From contig DASXFE010000059.1 in NCBI GenBank assembly GCA_036489765.1, positions 1 through 64,000 on the forward strand: 64,000 bases of DNA, given 5' to 3'. The translations under genes and the position numbers were made by a program. The notes under the pieces are model-generated. The model saw nothing but the letters and a program-made list of their open reading frames with translations. It had not been told where the DNA came from and ran no database searches. Source of the stretch: DATARH01 sp036489765 (lineage in GTDB: Bacteria > Pseudomonadota > Alphaproteobacteria > ATCC43930 > CGMCC-115725). Shown piece by piece: positions 34,431 to 42,837 of this stretch (position 1 is the stretch's first letter; each line of letters begins with the position of its first letter).

Positions 34431-35813
34431 TTAGGCCGCCGGAGGACGGCGGTCGCGGAAGGGGGTGGCTTTTTCGAAGGCGTCGCCGATTTTGAGGACG
34501 GTCGCCTCCTGGAACGGCTTGCCGACGATCTGGAGCGCGGTCGGCAATCCCTCGGCGGTGAAGCCCGAGCAGACCGACATCGCCGGGTAGCCGGCGACGT
34601 TGAACGGCATCATAAAGCTCGGCTGCTGGAACACGTCCCATTTCGGCAGCGCGTCGATCTTTGGCGCCTCGGCCGCGAAGACCGCAGTGAGGACGACGTC
34701 GAGATTGGCCATCGCCGCCTGCAACTCGGCGCGCAGCTCGCGGCGCCGCCGCACGGCCTGGAGATAGTCGACGCCGGAGACGAAGGCGCCGAGCATCAGC
34801 CGCGTGCGCATCCGCTCGCCGAAATCGCCGAGGCGCGTGCGCGACCATTCCTCATAAGCGGCGGCGCGCTCGACGATCGAAATGAGAGAGCCACAGGCGT
34901 GCCAATCCTGGAGCGGCGACAGCTGCACCTCGCGGATTTCGGCACCGAGGCCGCGGAACGTCTCGACCGCTGCGTCGATGCCGCGCTGGGTCGACGGCGC
35001 GACCTTGTGGTCGGTCTCGTGGAAATGGTGGACCACGCCGATCCGCATCCCCCTGATCCCGCCGCCGAGCGCGGCGCGGTAGTCGGGGATAGGGCGGTCG
35101 GCGCTGGCGGGGTCGCGCGGGTCGTGCCCGGCGAGCGCCTGAAGCATGATCGCGCAATCCTCGGCGGTCCACGCCATCGGCCCGATATGGTCGAGGCTGA
35201 AGGCGGCCGGCGCGACCCCGGCGCGGCTGACAAGCCCGTAGGTGGGCTTGGTACCGGCGATGCCGCAGAGGGCCGCCGGGCCGCGGATCGAGCCGCCCGT
35301 GTCGGTGCCGATGCCGCAGAGGATCATCCCCGAGGCGACCGCCGCGCCGCTGCCGCTGCTGCTGCCGGCGGTGAAATGGTCGGTGTTCCACGGGTTGCGC
35401 GCCGGCGGCTTGGGCAGGTCGAAGGAGGGGCCGCCATCGGCGAATTCGTGCGTCGTGAGCTTGCCCATCAGCACCGAGCCGGCCGCGGCGAGCTTTTCGG
35501 CGCAGGTTGCGTCCGTGTCGGGGATGTTGTCCTGCAGGATCAGCGACTGGCAGGTTGTCGGGATGCCCTTGGTGTCGACGATGTCCTTGAGCCCGATCGG
35601 GATGCCGTGGAGCGGGCTCCTCGGTCCGTTCGCCATGATCGCCGCCTCGGCGGCGCGGGCCTCGGCGAGCGCGCGCTCCTCGGTCAGATGGACAAAGGCG
35701 TGCAGCTTGTCGTCGAGCGTGTGGACGCGGTCGAGACAGGCCTTGGTGAGCTCGACCGGCGACAGCTCCTTTGCCGCGATCTGCCGCGCGGCCGCGGCGA
35801 TCGTCGCGATCAT
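34431..35813 (-). CDS. Amidase-signature hydrolase (AtzE/GatA-like)
   Basis: A 460-residue amidase that hydrolyses C-N bonds. The Ser-cisSer-Lys triad is visible: Lys76 in GIPIGLKDIVDT, cis-Ser152 in TAGSSSGSGAAVA, and nucleophile Ser175 in TDTGGSIRGPA. The start ATG at 35813 overlaps by one base the stop of a 64-residue GatC/AtzG-like gene (TGATG). The same pairing occurs between AtzG and the AtzE carboxybiuret hydrolase of cyanuric acid breakdown. A C-N hydrolase acting on a linear ureide or half-amide released by the deacetylase-like enzyme is a reasonable inference. GatA of the tRNA amidotransferase is unlikely because gatB is absent. Confidence 0.9.
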   Translation of the reverse strand: MIATIAAAARQIAAKELSPVELTKACLDRVHTLDDKLHAFVHLTEERALAEARAAEAAIMANGPRSPLHGIPIGLKDIVDTKGIPTTCQSLILQDNIPDTDATCAEKLAAAGSVLMGKLTTHEFADGGPSFDLPKPPARNPWNTDHFTAGSSSGSGAAVASGMILCGIGTDTGGSIRGPAALCGIAGTKPTYGLVSRAGVAPAAFSLDHIGPMAWTAEDCAIMLQALAGHDPRDPASADRPIPDYRAALGGGIRGMRIGVVHHFHETDHKVAPSTQRGIDAAVETFRGLGAEIREVQLSPLQDWHACGSLISIVERAAAYEEWSRTRLGDFGERMRTRLMLGAFVSGVDYLQAVRRRRELRAELQAAMANLDVVLTAVFAAEAPKIDALPKWDVFQQPSFMMPFNVAGYPAMSVCSGFTAEGLPTALQIVGKPFQEATVLKIGDAFEKATPFRDRRPPAA

Positions 35814-36007
35814 CACAGATCCTCCTCGGCGAAGCCGTAAGTTAGCGCCGGTTCGGCCATGCGGCCGCGCGGCTTGCGTACACGCTCGGCAAAGAGGGCG
35901 ATGCCGTCGCACATGGATCGCAACTCGGCCTTTTCGGCATCGGTCGGGGTGAGCCCGGCGCGGGCTAGCAGATACTCGAACGCGGCGTCGGTGATCGGGA
36001 TCGGCAT
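35813..36007 (-). CDS. AtzG-like small amidase-partner protein
   Basis: A 64-residue, mostly helical, acidic protein. It has two predicted helices (ITDAAFEYLLARAG; DAEKAELRSMCDGIALFAER) and an extended tail ending EPALTYGFAEEDL. AtzG and GatC-type partners share this plan: helical hairpin, then a Pro/Ala-rich tail ending in an acidic F..xD(I/L) element that wraps the amidase. It is directly upstream of, and overlaps, the amidase gene. I infer that it is the structural or folding subunit of a heterotetrameric amidase. The similarity is by pattern and context, not a database match. Confidence 0.7.
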   Translation of the reverse strand: MPIPITDAAFEYLLARAGLTPTDAEKAELRSMCDGIALFAERVRKPRGRMAEPALTYGFAEEDL

Positions 36008-36029
36008 GGGGACGCCCTTTCGCTGGAGG

Positions 36030-36554
36030 TCAGAGGCGATAGCGGCATTCGGCGGGAAGCGGCACGGCGTGGAAGTCGCGCCGGTTAGTGTCGCGGTTTT
36101 CGAGGTTCACGAACAAGCATTCGTCATGGACGAAATGCGGCCCGGCATGCCAGGTCGCGACATGGAGCTTGATGACGCGGTCGCCGGGGATGCGGAAGGC
36201 GACGATGTCGTCGAGGTTCGGTCGCGCATCGTCGGAAAGGCCGCCCGGCGGGGCGACGCCGATCAGCCATTCCCTGCCGCCGAGCGAGCCCAGGCATTGC
36301 GTAACCCGGCGGTGCCGCGCGATCCGCGAGAAGCCGAGCCCGACATGTGGCAGGTGCATGATCCAGAGGCGGGGCTCGCCGTTGGTCAGCACGAGGTTCG
36401 CTTCGCCGGGGTCGGTCTCGGGGTCGTGAGGCTGGGCCGCGCCCTGGCCGCCGGTGCGCAGCGGCGTGATGATCTCGCCATAGGGGGCGAAGGCCGCGGC
36501 CGTCAGCTCGCGAATGTCGAGCATGTGGCGGGGCAGGGTGCCTGCGTCGTTCAT
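36030..36554 (-). CDS. Ureidoglycolate lyase (AllA) family protein
   Basis: A 174-residue cupin-fold protein. AllA splits ureidoglycolate into glyoxylate and urea, late in allantoin breakdown. Family features are ELTAAAFAPYGEIITP at the N-terminus, the central HVGLGFSRIARHRRVTQCLG, and the signature KLHVATWHAGPHFVHDE near residue 135-150. A strong GGAGGAG RBS precedes the ATG at 36554. It is 22 bases upstream of the small subunit gene. The rest of the classical allantoin pathway (allB, allC, glxR) is absent. It may act on ureidoglycolate or a related ureido acid made by this cluster. Confidence 0.85.
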   Translation of the reverse strand: MNDAGTLPRHMLDIRELTAAAFAPYGEIITPLRTGGQGAAQPHDPETDPGEANLVLTNGEPRLWIMHLPHVGLGFSRIARHRRVTQCLGSLGGREWLIGVAPPGGLSDDARPNLDDIVAFRIPGDRVIKLHVATWHAGPHFVHDECLFVNLENRDTNRRDFHAVPLPAECRYRL

Positions 36555-36661
36555 CGTCGGCTCCTCCCTTTGCCGCCCTTCAGGCCGGCAATTCGCGCAA
36601 TCTTGCCCAGCCGCGGTCGCTCACCGCAATGCCGTCGCGCAAGGTTTTGCGGTGCGGCATG

Positions 36662-37786
36662 TCATTGCGCCTCGGCGGCGCGCACCGCGAGGCGCAGCGC
36701 GGTCTCGCCGGCCAGGGTCTGGTCGTCGGAGCGGCGATAGACGCCGGCGTTGACCGCGACGACGAGGTCGAGGCGCGGCAGCACGTAAAGATACTGTCCG
36801 CCCCAGCCGATCCCGCCGACCCAATCGGCATCGTGGCCTCCGACCGTCGCCCGGCCGCGCCACCACAGATAGCCGTACCCGGTTTCGCCGCCGTTGAAGA
36901 GCCAGCCGGGCGGGCTGTGCCGCGCCGTCATCGTGTCGATCCACGCGGCCGAGACGATGTGTCGGCCGTTCCATGTCCCGCGGTTCAGGACGAGCTGGCC
37001 GATCTTGGCGAGGTCGCGCGGCCGCAGCCACAAGCCTCCGGCTGCGCCGAACGTGCCGTTCTCCGACCGCTGCCATTCCCAATCCTTGATGCCGAGCGGG
37101 TCGAAGAGGGCCTCCTTGGCAAACTGGTCGAGCGGCCGGCGGGAAACCTGTTTCAGGATATCCCCGAGCAGCTCGACGCCGCCGCTGTTGTAGTTCCACA
37201 TCGTCCCCGGCGCCGCGGCGAGCGGGCGGCCCAGGACAAAGCGATAGGGATCGGGTGCCGCATTGACCTGCCGATCCATGTTCGACGGGTTGTTGTAGGA
37301 GACGGCGGATTCGGGCCAGTCGAGGCCGGATGTCATCGACAGCAGGTTTGCGATCGTGATGCGGTCCTTGTCGGGGGTGCGCAGATCGTCGTCGGTGGGG
37401 AAGAACGAGAAGACCGGCGCATCGACGCTTTTCAGCCAGCCGTGGTCGAGGGCGATGCCGATCAGCAAGGCCGTGACGCTCTTCGAGATCGAGCGGATGT
37501 CGTGCAGGGTATCGGCACCGTATTCGATGCCGCCGGTGAAATAATCCTCGTAAACCAGCGTTCCCTGGCGCGCGATGACGACGCCGTGCGCCTCCGCCTC
37601 CGGCTGGTCCTTGAGGCTGGGTCCGATCGTGCAGATCCGCGCGGGGTCGAGGCTCTTCGCCTCCGGCGAGGCGACCGGCCAGCCATCGGCCGTCGCGGCA
37701 GGCTTGGCGCAGTTTCCGGGGACCGCTGCCCACGCGAGGGTCGGCGTCAGCAACGCCCAGACAACGAGCCCGCCAGCGAGGCGCAT
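36662..37786 (-). CDS. Exported serine hydrolase of the beta-lactamase/PBP (class C-like) family
   Basis: A 374-residue protein with a Sec signal peptide (MRLAGGLVVWALLTPTLAWA, cleavage near residue 20). The serine active site is SISK (Ser99, Lys102), and a YxN-type motif lies in MWNYNSGGVELLGD. The third motif position falls near GGHDADWVGGIGWGG. Such proteins are periplasmic esterases, peptidases or 6-aminohexanoate-dimer-hydrolase-like amidases; HDIRSISKSVTALLIGIA and SGLDWPES are common to that group. It is oriented like the downstream ureide cluster but separated by ~107 bases, and diverges from the second importer. It could release substrate outside the membrane. Confidence 0.87.
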   Translation of the reverse strand: MRLAGGLVVWALLTPTLAWAAVPGNCAKPAATADGWPVASPEAKSLDPARICTIGPSLKDQPEAEAHGVVIARQGTLVYEDYFTGGIEYGADTLHDIRSISKSVTALLIGIALDHGWLKSVDAPVFSFFPTDDDLRTPDKDRITIANLLSMTSGLDWPESAVSYNNPSNMDRQVNAAPDPYRFVLGRPLAAAPGTMWNYNSGGVELLGDILKQVSRRPLDQFAKEALFDPLGIKDWEWQRSENGTFGAAGGLWLRPRDLAKIGQLVLNRGTWNGRHIVSAAWIDTMTARHSPPGWLFNGGETGYGYLWWRGRATVGGHDADWVGGIGWGGQYLYVLPRLDLVVAVNAGVYRRSDDQTLAGETALRLAVRAAEAQ

Positions 37787-37954
37787 TTCCGCCCCCGATC
37801 GATCGGCCGGAGCAGCAGGGACAACTATCGCGCGCCGTCTCCATTTTGGAAACACCGGTGATATCCGCCTCGCGCTTCCGCGACCCGCCACGGCGTCCTC
37901 GCTGGCGGATTGACGCTGCGTCGCTTCGTCATGGCTGAGGCGCGGCAGTACCCG

Positions 37955-37983
37955 TTGACAGGCTGGAACCTTCCGTGAAAGTT
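37955..37983 (+). promoter_or_regulatory. Candidate promoter for the second Liv-type operon
   Basis: TTGACA (37955-37960) lies in the divergent region about 65 bases before the ATG at 38025, with AAAGTT at the -10 distance (17-base spacer). The -35 is perfect and the -10 weak, as in the first importer operon. Confidence 0.35.
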
Positions 37984-38024
37984 GCGCCGCCACAGAAACC
38001 AAGCATGTTGCAGGGGAGCGGACG

Positions 38025-39332
38025 ATGCGGAGACGTACATTACTCAAGCTGGCCGGGGCCGGCCTGGTCGGGCAGATGCTGTCCGCGCCGCGCCTCTATG
38101 CGCAGAACCCGACGATCCGCATCGGCCTGTTGCACGATCTGAGCGGCCCGTTCGCCGGCGCCGGGTCGATCCCGCTGTCGATCGGCGCGCAGCTCGCGAT
38201 CGACTACGTCAACGGCAAGGGCGGCGTCGCCGGCAAGTACAAGGTCGTGCCGGTGCCGGCCGATTCGCAGAGCAAGATCGATGTCGGCATCAACGAGACC
38301 GAGCGCCTGCTCAACCAGGAAAAGGTCGACATCGTCGTCGGCGTCTATTCGAGCGCGCAGGCCGTGCCGCTTGCCGCCAAGGTCGAGCAGGAAAAGAAGA
38401 TCCTGTGGATCAACAGCGCGATCGCAACGACCGTGCTCAAGGACAAGCACTTCCGGTACATCTTCCGCCCGACGGTCAATTCCGACGGGTATGCCCAGGC
38501 GGCGATGAGCTTTCTCGCCGACAACTGCAAGAACAAGCTCGGCGTCGACCCGAAGGATCTCAAGATCGCCCTGATCGACGAAGACGGGCCCTACGGCACA
38601 GCCGTGCAGCAGGGCGACGAGGTGTGGGCGAAGAAAAAGGGTTTCGATTCGATCGTGCTCAAGGAATCGTACTCGGCGAGCGCGCCCGACCTGTCGTCGC
38701 TGATCACCAAATTGCGCCGCGCCCGGGCCGACATCATCATCCATGCCGGCTACAACACGGACATCACCCTCTTCCTGCGCCAAGGGCGCGAGGCGGGGCT
38801 CAAATTCAAGATGCTGATCGGCAACGGCGCCGGCTACAGCCAGCTCGACAAGCTGCGCGAGACGTTTGGCGACGACGTCGACAACATGTGCAACATCGAC
38901 CCGGCGCCCGCGCAGCGGCTCGATCCGGCGAAGCTGAAGCCGGGGGTTGGCGACCTGATCAAGGTCATGGTCGACGGCTACAAGGCAAAGACCGGCGCGA
39001 CCGAGATCCCGACGCATTGCTCGATGGGGTTCAACAACACCTGGATCCTCCTCGAAAAGGTATTGCCGATCGCCACCGAGAAACACGGCGGGTTCGACGC
39101 CGACGCGGTGCGTAAGGCGGCGCTCGAGGTCGACATCCCGCTCGGCGGCACGCTCCAGGGCTATGGCGTCAAGTTCCTGCCGCCGGATGACCCGATGGGC
39201 GGGCAGAACGACCGCGCGCTCCCGGTGGTCATGCAGAACCACGGCAAGGAGATCACGGTCGTGTGGCCGACCGAGATCGAGACCCAGCCGCCGGTGCTGC
39301 CGCTGCCCAAATCCTCGCCCTATGCGGCTTGA
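38025..39332 (+). CDS. Branched-chain amino acid-type ABC transporter substrate-binding protein (Tat-like signal)
   Basis: A 435-residue type I binding protein. The leader MRRRTLLKLAGAGLVGQML resembles a twin-arginine signal (RRxLLK), cleaved near LYA-QN. The mature part opens IRIGLLHDLSGPFAGAGS. It contains AIDYVNGKGGVAGKYKVVPV, VDIVVGVYSSAQAVPLAAK, IALIDEDGPYGTAVQQGDEV and ARADIIIHAGYNTDITLFLRQ. The organisation and length resemble amide/urea-type or aromatic-acid binding proteins as much as LivJ. It starts a five-gene operon (binding protein, G, F, H, M). RBS GGGGAGCGG precedes the ATG. Divergence from the amidase cluster suggests, but does not prove, a ureide or amide ligand. Confidence 0.9.
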   Translation: MRRRTLLKLAGAGLVGQMLSAPRLYAQNPTIRIGLLHDLSGPFAGAGSIPLSIGAQLAIDYVNGKGGVAGKYKVVPVPADSQSKIDVGINETERLLNQEKVDIVVGVYSSAQAVPLAAKVEQEKKILWINSAIATTVLKDKHFRYIFRPTVNSDGYAQAAMSFLADNCKNKLGVDPKDLKIALIDEDGPYGTAVQQGDEVWAKKKGFDSIVLKESYSASAPDLSSLITKLRRARADIIIHAGYNTDITLFLRQGREAGLKFKMLIGNGAGYSQLDKLRETFGDDVDNMCNIDPAPAQRLDPAKLKPGVGDLIKVMVDGYKAKTGATEIPTHCSMGFNNTWILLEKVLPIATEKHGGFDADAVRKAALEVDIPLGGTLQGYGVKFLPPDDPMGGQNDRALPVVMQNHGKEITVVWPTEIETQPPVLPLPKSSPYAA

Positions 39333-39355
39333 TGCCTCCGTGCGTGTGAAGCAAC

Positions 39356-40081
39356 GTGCTTGAGGTCGCCGGACTGACGCGCCGTTTCGGCGGGTTTACC
39401 GCCGTCAACGGCGTGTCGTTCTCGGTGCGCCAGGGCGAGATCGTCGGGTTGATCGGCCCCAACGGGTCGGGCAAGACGACGACGTTCAACCTGATCGCCG
39501 GCACGCTGGTGCCGAATGGCGGGTCGGTAAAGTTCGACGACCACGAGATCGGCGGGCTGCCGGCGCACCAGGTATGCCGTCGCGGCCTCGCCCGCACCTT
39601 CCAGATTCCGCGGCCGTTCCGCAAGCTGTCGCTCCGGGACAACGTCGCCCTGTCGGCCTACTACGCGCAGGGCGGCTCGGTCGCGCGCGGCGAGGCCGAG
39701 AAGCGGGCGGTCGAGGCGTTGGAGATGGTCGGGCTGCCGGCCGAGGCGCGGGCGACGACCCACGGGCTCGGCGCCGCGGCGCTCAAAAAGCTCGAACTCG
39801 CCCGCGCGCTGGCGACGCAGCCGAAAATGCTGCTCGCCGACGAAAGCCTCGGCGGGCTCGACGCCGCCGAGATGGACCGCGCCGCCGAGATGCTCGAAAC
39901 AGTGCGGTCGAAGCTCGGCATCACGATCATCTGGGTCGAGCACATCATGGGCGTGCTGATGCGGATCGTCGACCGGGTGATCGTGCTCGACCACGGCGAA
40001 AAGATCTTCGAGGGCGCGCCGGGCGATGCGGTCAACGACGAGCGCGTGACCGAGGTCTATCTTGGCCGCGGCCAGCACTGA
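39356..40081 (+). CDS. Branched-chain amino acid-type ABC ATPase (LivG-like)
   Basis: A 241-residue ATPase. Walker A is GPNGSGKT (34-41), the Q-loop TFQIPRPF, Walker B MLLADES (158-164), D-loop GGLD and switch His196 in IIWVEH. The signature position reads GLGAAAL (137-143), with no LSGGQ. The same loss is seen in the LivG half of the fused ATPase of the other importer. The start is GTG at 39356, because an in-frame TGA blocks the upstream ATG. It overlaps the LivF-like gene by 20 bases. Confidence 0.9.
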   Translation: MLEVAGLTRRFGGFTAVNGVSFSVRQGEIVGLIGPNGSGKTTTFNLIAGTLVPNGGSVKFDDHEIGGLPAHQVCRRGLARTFQIPRPFRKLSLRDNVALSAYYAQGGSVARGEAEKRAVEALEMVGLPAEARATTHGLGAAALKKLELARALATQPKMLLADESLGGLDAAEMDRAAEMLETVRSKLGITIIWVEHIMGVLMRIVDRVIVLDHGEKIFEGAPGDAVNDERVTEVYLGRGQH

Positions 40082-40817
40082 GGCGGCCCCAGAGGCGCAA
40101 CCCCGGCCGTCGCTTCTCGCGCTGAGCGGGGTGTCGGCGGGGTACGGGTCGTTCCAGGCCCTGTTCAGCGTGTCGCTGGCGGTCAATCTCGGTGAGGCGA
40201 TCGGCGTCATTGGCCCGAACGGCGCCGGCAAGACGACGCTGATGCGCGTCATCTCGGGGCTTCTGCCGGCGACCTCGGGCGAGGTGCGGCTGCTCGGCAA
40301 TTCGATCGGCGATCTGCCGGCACACCGGATCGTCGCCGAGGGTATCGCCCATGTGCCGGAAAACCGGCGCCTTTTCTCGCGGCTGACGGTCGAGGAAAAC
40401 CTGCGCATGGGGGCATACATCCCGGCGGCGCGGCGCCAGCTCGCCGAGCGCCTCGCCTGGGTCTACGACCTCTTTCCGCGCCTCCTCGAACGGCGCAGCC
40501 AGCCCGCCGGCACGATGTCGGGCGGCGAGCAGCAGATGTGCGCGATCGGCCGCGCGCTGATGTCGAAGCCGAAACTCTTGCTGATGGACGAGCCGTCGGC
40601 CGGGCTCGCGCCGCTTGCGGTCGAGCAGGTGTTCGAGCTGGTGCGGCGCATCCGGGCCGAGGGGTTCACGGTCTTGATCGTGGAACAGAACGTGCAGCAG
40701 GTGCTGGCGCTCGTCGACCGCGCCTATCTGCTCGAGGCCGGGCACATCCACCTCTCCGGCACCGCCGCCGAACTGCGCGAGAACGAGGCGATCCGCAAGG
40801 CGTATATGGGGCTTTGA
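40062..40817 (+). CDS. Branched-chain amino acid-type ABC ATPase (LivF-like)
   Basis: A 251-residue ATPase, partner of the LivG-like protein. Walker A GPNGAGKT, the LivF hallmark HVPENRRLFSRLTVEENL, intact signature MSGGEQQ, Walker B LLLMDEP and LIVEQN at the switch position (Gln replaces His, as is normal in LivF) are all present. The start is TTG at 40062 inside the end of the upstream gene, which implies coupled translation; a shorter start would remove part of the N-terminal strand. A repeat-containing gap follows before the permeases. Confidence 0.92.
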   Translation: MAAASTEAAPEAQPRPSLLALSGVSAGYGSFQALFSVSLAVNLGEAIGVIGPNGAGKTTLMRVISGLLPATSGEVRLLGNSIGDLPAHRIVAEGIAHVPENRRLFSRLTVEENLRMGAYIPAARRQLAERLAWVYDLFPRLLERRSQPAGTMSGGEQQMCAIGRALMSKPKLLLMDEPSAGLAPLAVEQVFELVRRIRAEGFTVLIVEQNVQQVLALVDRAYLLEAGHIHLSGTAAELRENEAIRKAYMGL

Positions 40818-40839
40818 CGGTGACCTCAGGCCGACACGC

Positions 40840-40945
40840 AGCCCGATTTTCGGCTCCCCCGGACTTGTCTCGGGGGTCTATGAAGCCTTTCGGGCGTGGC
40901 GTGGATGGCCGGGCCGAACCCGGCCGAGCCGAATTGGGGATTTAA
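40840..40945. repeat. GC-rich palindromic region between ATPase and permease genes
   Basis: GCCCGATTTTCGGC, CTCCCCCGGACTTGTCTCGG and GGCCGGGCCGAACCCGGCC form nested hairpins within the importer operon. It is probably another dispersed repeat, and could tune relative expression of the ATPase and permease parts. Confidence 0.5.
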
Positions 40946-40981
40946 TTCAGCGGCGGCGCTCGTTAGGGGACTAGGAACCGG

Positions 40982-41836
40982 ATGGACATTTTTCTGCTCG
41001 AGGCGGTCGTCGACGGGCTCTTGCTGGGCGGCGTGCTGGCCCTGTTGGCGCTTGGCCTCAACCTGATCTTCGGGGTCATCGACGTGGTGTGGATCTGCTA
41101 CGTCGAGCTCGTCATGTGCGGCATGTACACGGTCTATTGGCTTTACGCCTCGTTCGGCGTGCCGTTTGTGCTCGCTTGTCTCGCCGCAATCGTCGTCGTT
41201 GCGGTGCTGGGACTGGTGGTCCACCGGATCATCATCGAGCCGGTGCTGAGCTATGCCCCAATCAACCAGCTCCTGGCGACGGGCGGGCTCCTGTTTTTCC
41301 TGCAGAGCTTTGCGACGCTCCTCTTCGGCACCGATTTCCGCAATATCGGAATCCGCCTGTCGCCGATCGAACTCGGCGAGATCGATGTCAGCAAGGCGCG
41401 GCTCGTCGCCTTTGCCGTCGCCCTCGTCGGTGCCGGCGGGCTCTACCTCTTCCTCAAGAAGAGCTTTCTCGGCACCGCGATCCGGGCGATCGCCGAGGAC
41501 CGCGAGGTGATGGGGCTGATGGGGGTGTCGCAGCGCGGGATCTACTTGACGACCTCGGCGATCGGCGGCGGGCTCGCGGGGCTGGCCGCGTGCCTTCTCG
41601 TGCTGCAGTACGACGTGCACCCGTTCATCGGCAATTCGTTCGGGCCGATCACCTTCATGATCTGCGTGCTCGGCGGGCTCGGGAACATGATCGGCGGGTT
41701 TGCGGCGGCCTTTATCATGGCGCAGATCATCTCGGTCGGCGGCTACTACTTCTCGATCGAGTTCTCCTACGTCCTCGCCTTCCTCCTCTTCATCGTGATG
41801 ATCTTCGTGCGCCCGCAAGGGATTTTCAGCCGATGA
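40982..41836 (+). CDS. Branched-chain amino acid-type ABC transporter permease (LivH-like)
   Basis: A 284-residue membrane protein. It has LLGGVLALLALGLNLIFGVI at the N-terminus, where the typical NxxHG segment reads VIDVVWICYVELVMCG. The coupling segment AIAEDREVMGLMGVSQRGI and the FMICVLGGLGNMIGGFAAAF region follow, then the terminal FVRPQGIFSR. RBS AGGAACCGG precedes the ATG. It overlaps the LivM-like gene by ATGA (41833-41836). Confidence 0.92.
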   Translation: MDIFLLEAVVDGLLLGGVLALLALGLNLIFGVIDVVWICYVELVMCGMYTVYWLYASFGVPFVLACLAAIVVVAVLGLVVHRIIIEPVLSYAPINQLLATGGLLFFLQSFATLLFGTDFRNIGIRLSPIELGEIDVSKARLVAFAVALVGAGGLYLFLKKSFLGTAIRAIAEDREVMGLMGVSQRGIYLTTSAIGGGLAGLAACLLVLQYDVHPFIGNSFGPITFMICVLGGLGNMIGGFAAAFIMAQIISVGGYYFSIEFSYVLAFLLFIVMIFVRPQGIFSR

Positions 41837-42834
41837 CGGCCGGGGTCCGGATCGGCGGGGTGGCGGGGCTGATCGCGCTCGCGGTCGTGCCGTTTGTCGC
41901 GTCCCAATATGTCCTCCACGTCGGGATCCAGATCCTGATCTGGGGGCTCATCTACACCGCCTGGTCGCTGATGGGGCGGTTCGGTCTGACCTCGTTCGGC
42001 CACGGCGCGTTTCTTGGCATCGGCGCCTATGTGCCGGCGCTCCTGTGGAATTTCTACGGCGTGACGCCGTGGCTCGGCCTTCCCGTGGCGATGGCGGCGT
42101 CGGTGCTGATGGCGCTCCTGATCGGGTATCCGTCGTTCCGGCTGCGCGTCGTCGGGCATTATTTCGCGCTGGTGACGCTGGCGCTGAGCCAGGTCGTGCT
42201 GCTGTCGCTGGTCGCGGGGCGCGAGGTGACCGGCGGCTCGCTCGGCATGACGGTCAATGTCGTCCACTCGTGGTACGCGCTGCAATTCGGCCAGAAGAGC
42301 GCGTTTTACGGGGTGGCGCTGGTGATGTGGATCATCGGCCTCGTCGTCTGGTGGCGGGTCGATATCGGGATCGGCCGCGTCGCGCTCGAAGCCATCTCCG
42401 AGGACGAGATCGCCGCTGCGTCGAGCGGCATCAATGTGATGCGCGAGAAATTGCGCGTGACGGTGATCAGCGCCGCGCTGACCGCGCTCGGCGGGGCGCT
42501 CTTGACCCAGTACATCCAGTACGTGAACCCCGAGGTCGTCTCCGGCGTCTCCGTCTCGCTGCAGATCGTCTTCGCCGCGATCGCCGGCGGGATGGGGACG
42601 CTCCTCGGCCCGACGGTCGGCGCGTTCTTTACGATCGTGCTCAACGAGAGCCTGCGCATCCTCTTCGGGACGCATTTCATCGGTGCCGCCAATACGATCT
42701 ACGGGATCCTCTTGATCCTCTTCATCGTCTTCATGCCGCAGGGGATCGTCGGGCTGATCGAGGGGATTTCCGCCCGCTCCGCCCGCGGCGCCGACGAGGC
42801 TGCCGAGCCGGCCCCCGTCGCGCGAAAAGCCTAG
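41833..42834 (+). CDS. Branched-chain amino acid-type ABC transporter permease (LivM-like)
   Basis: A 333-residue membrane protein. LivM motifs are AWSLMGRFGLTSFGHGAFLG, YPSFRLRVVGHYFALVTLAL, LEAISEDEIAAASSGINVMR (coupling helices) and IAGGMGTLLGPTVGAFFTI. The C-terminal tail is charged and cytoplasmic. It is the last gene of the importer and ends 3 bases from the convergent YbaK stop. Confidence 0.92.
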   Translation: MTAGVRIGGVAGLIALAVVPFVASQYVLHVGIQILIWGLIYTAWSLMGRFGLTSFGHGAFLGIGAYVPALLWNFYGVTPWLGLPVAMAASVLMALLIGYPSFRLRVVGHYFALVTLALSQVVLLSLVAGREVTGGSLGMTVNVVHSWYALQFGQKSAFYGVALVMWIIGLVVWWRVDIGIGRVALEAISEDEIAAASSGINVMREKLRVTVISAALTALGGALLTQYIQYVNPEVVSGVSVSLQIVFAAIAGGMGTLLGPTVGAFFTIVLNESLRILFGTHFIGAANTIYGILLILFIVFMPQGIVGLIEGISARSARGADEAAEPAPVARKA

Positions 42835-42837
42835 CCG

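Noticed and set aside
34431..36007. GatCA of the tRNA-dependent amidotransferase
   Set aside because: No gatB, and the context is catabolic; the small gene is closer in layout to AtzG.
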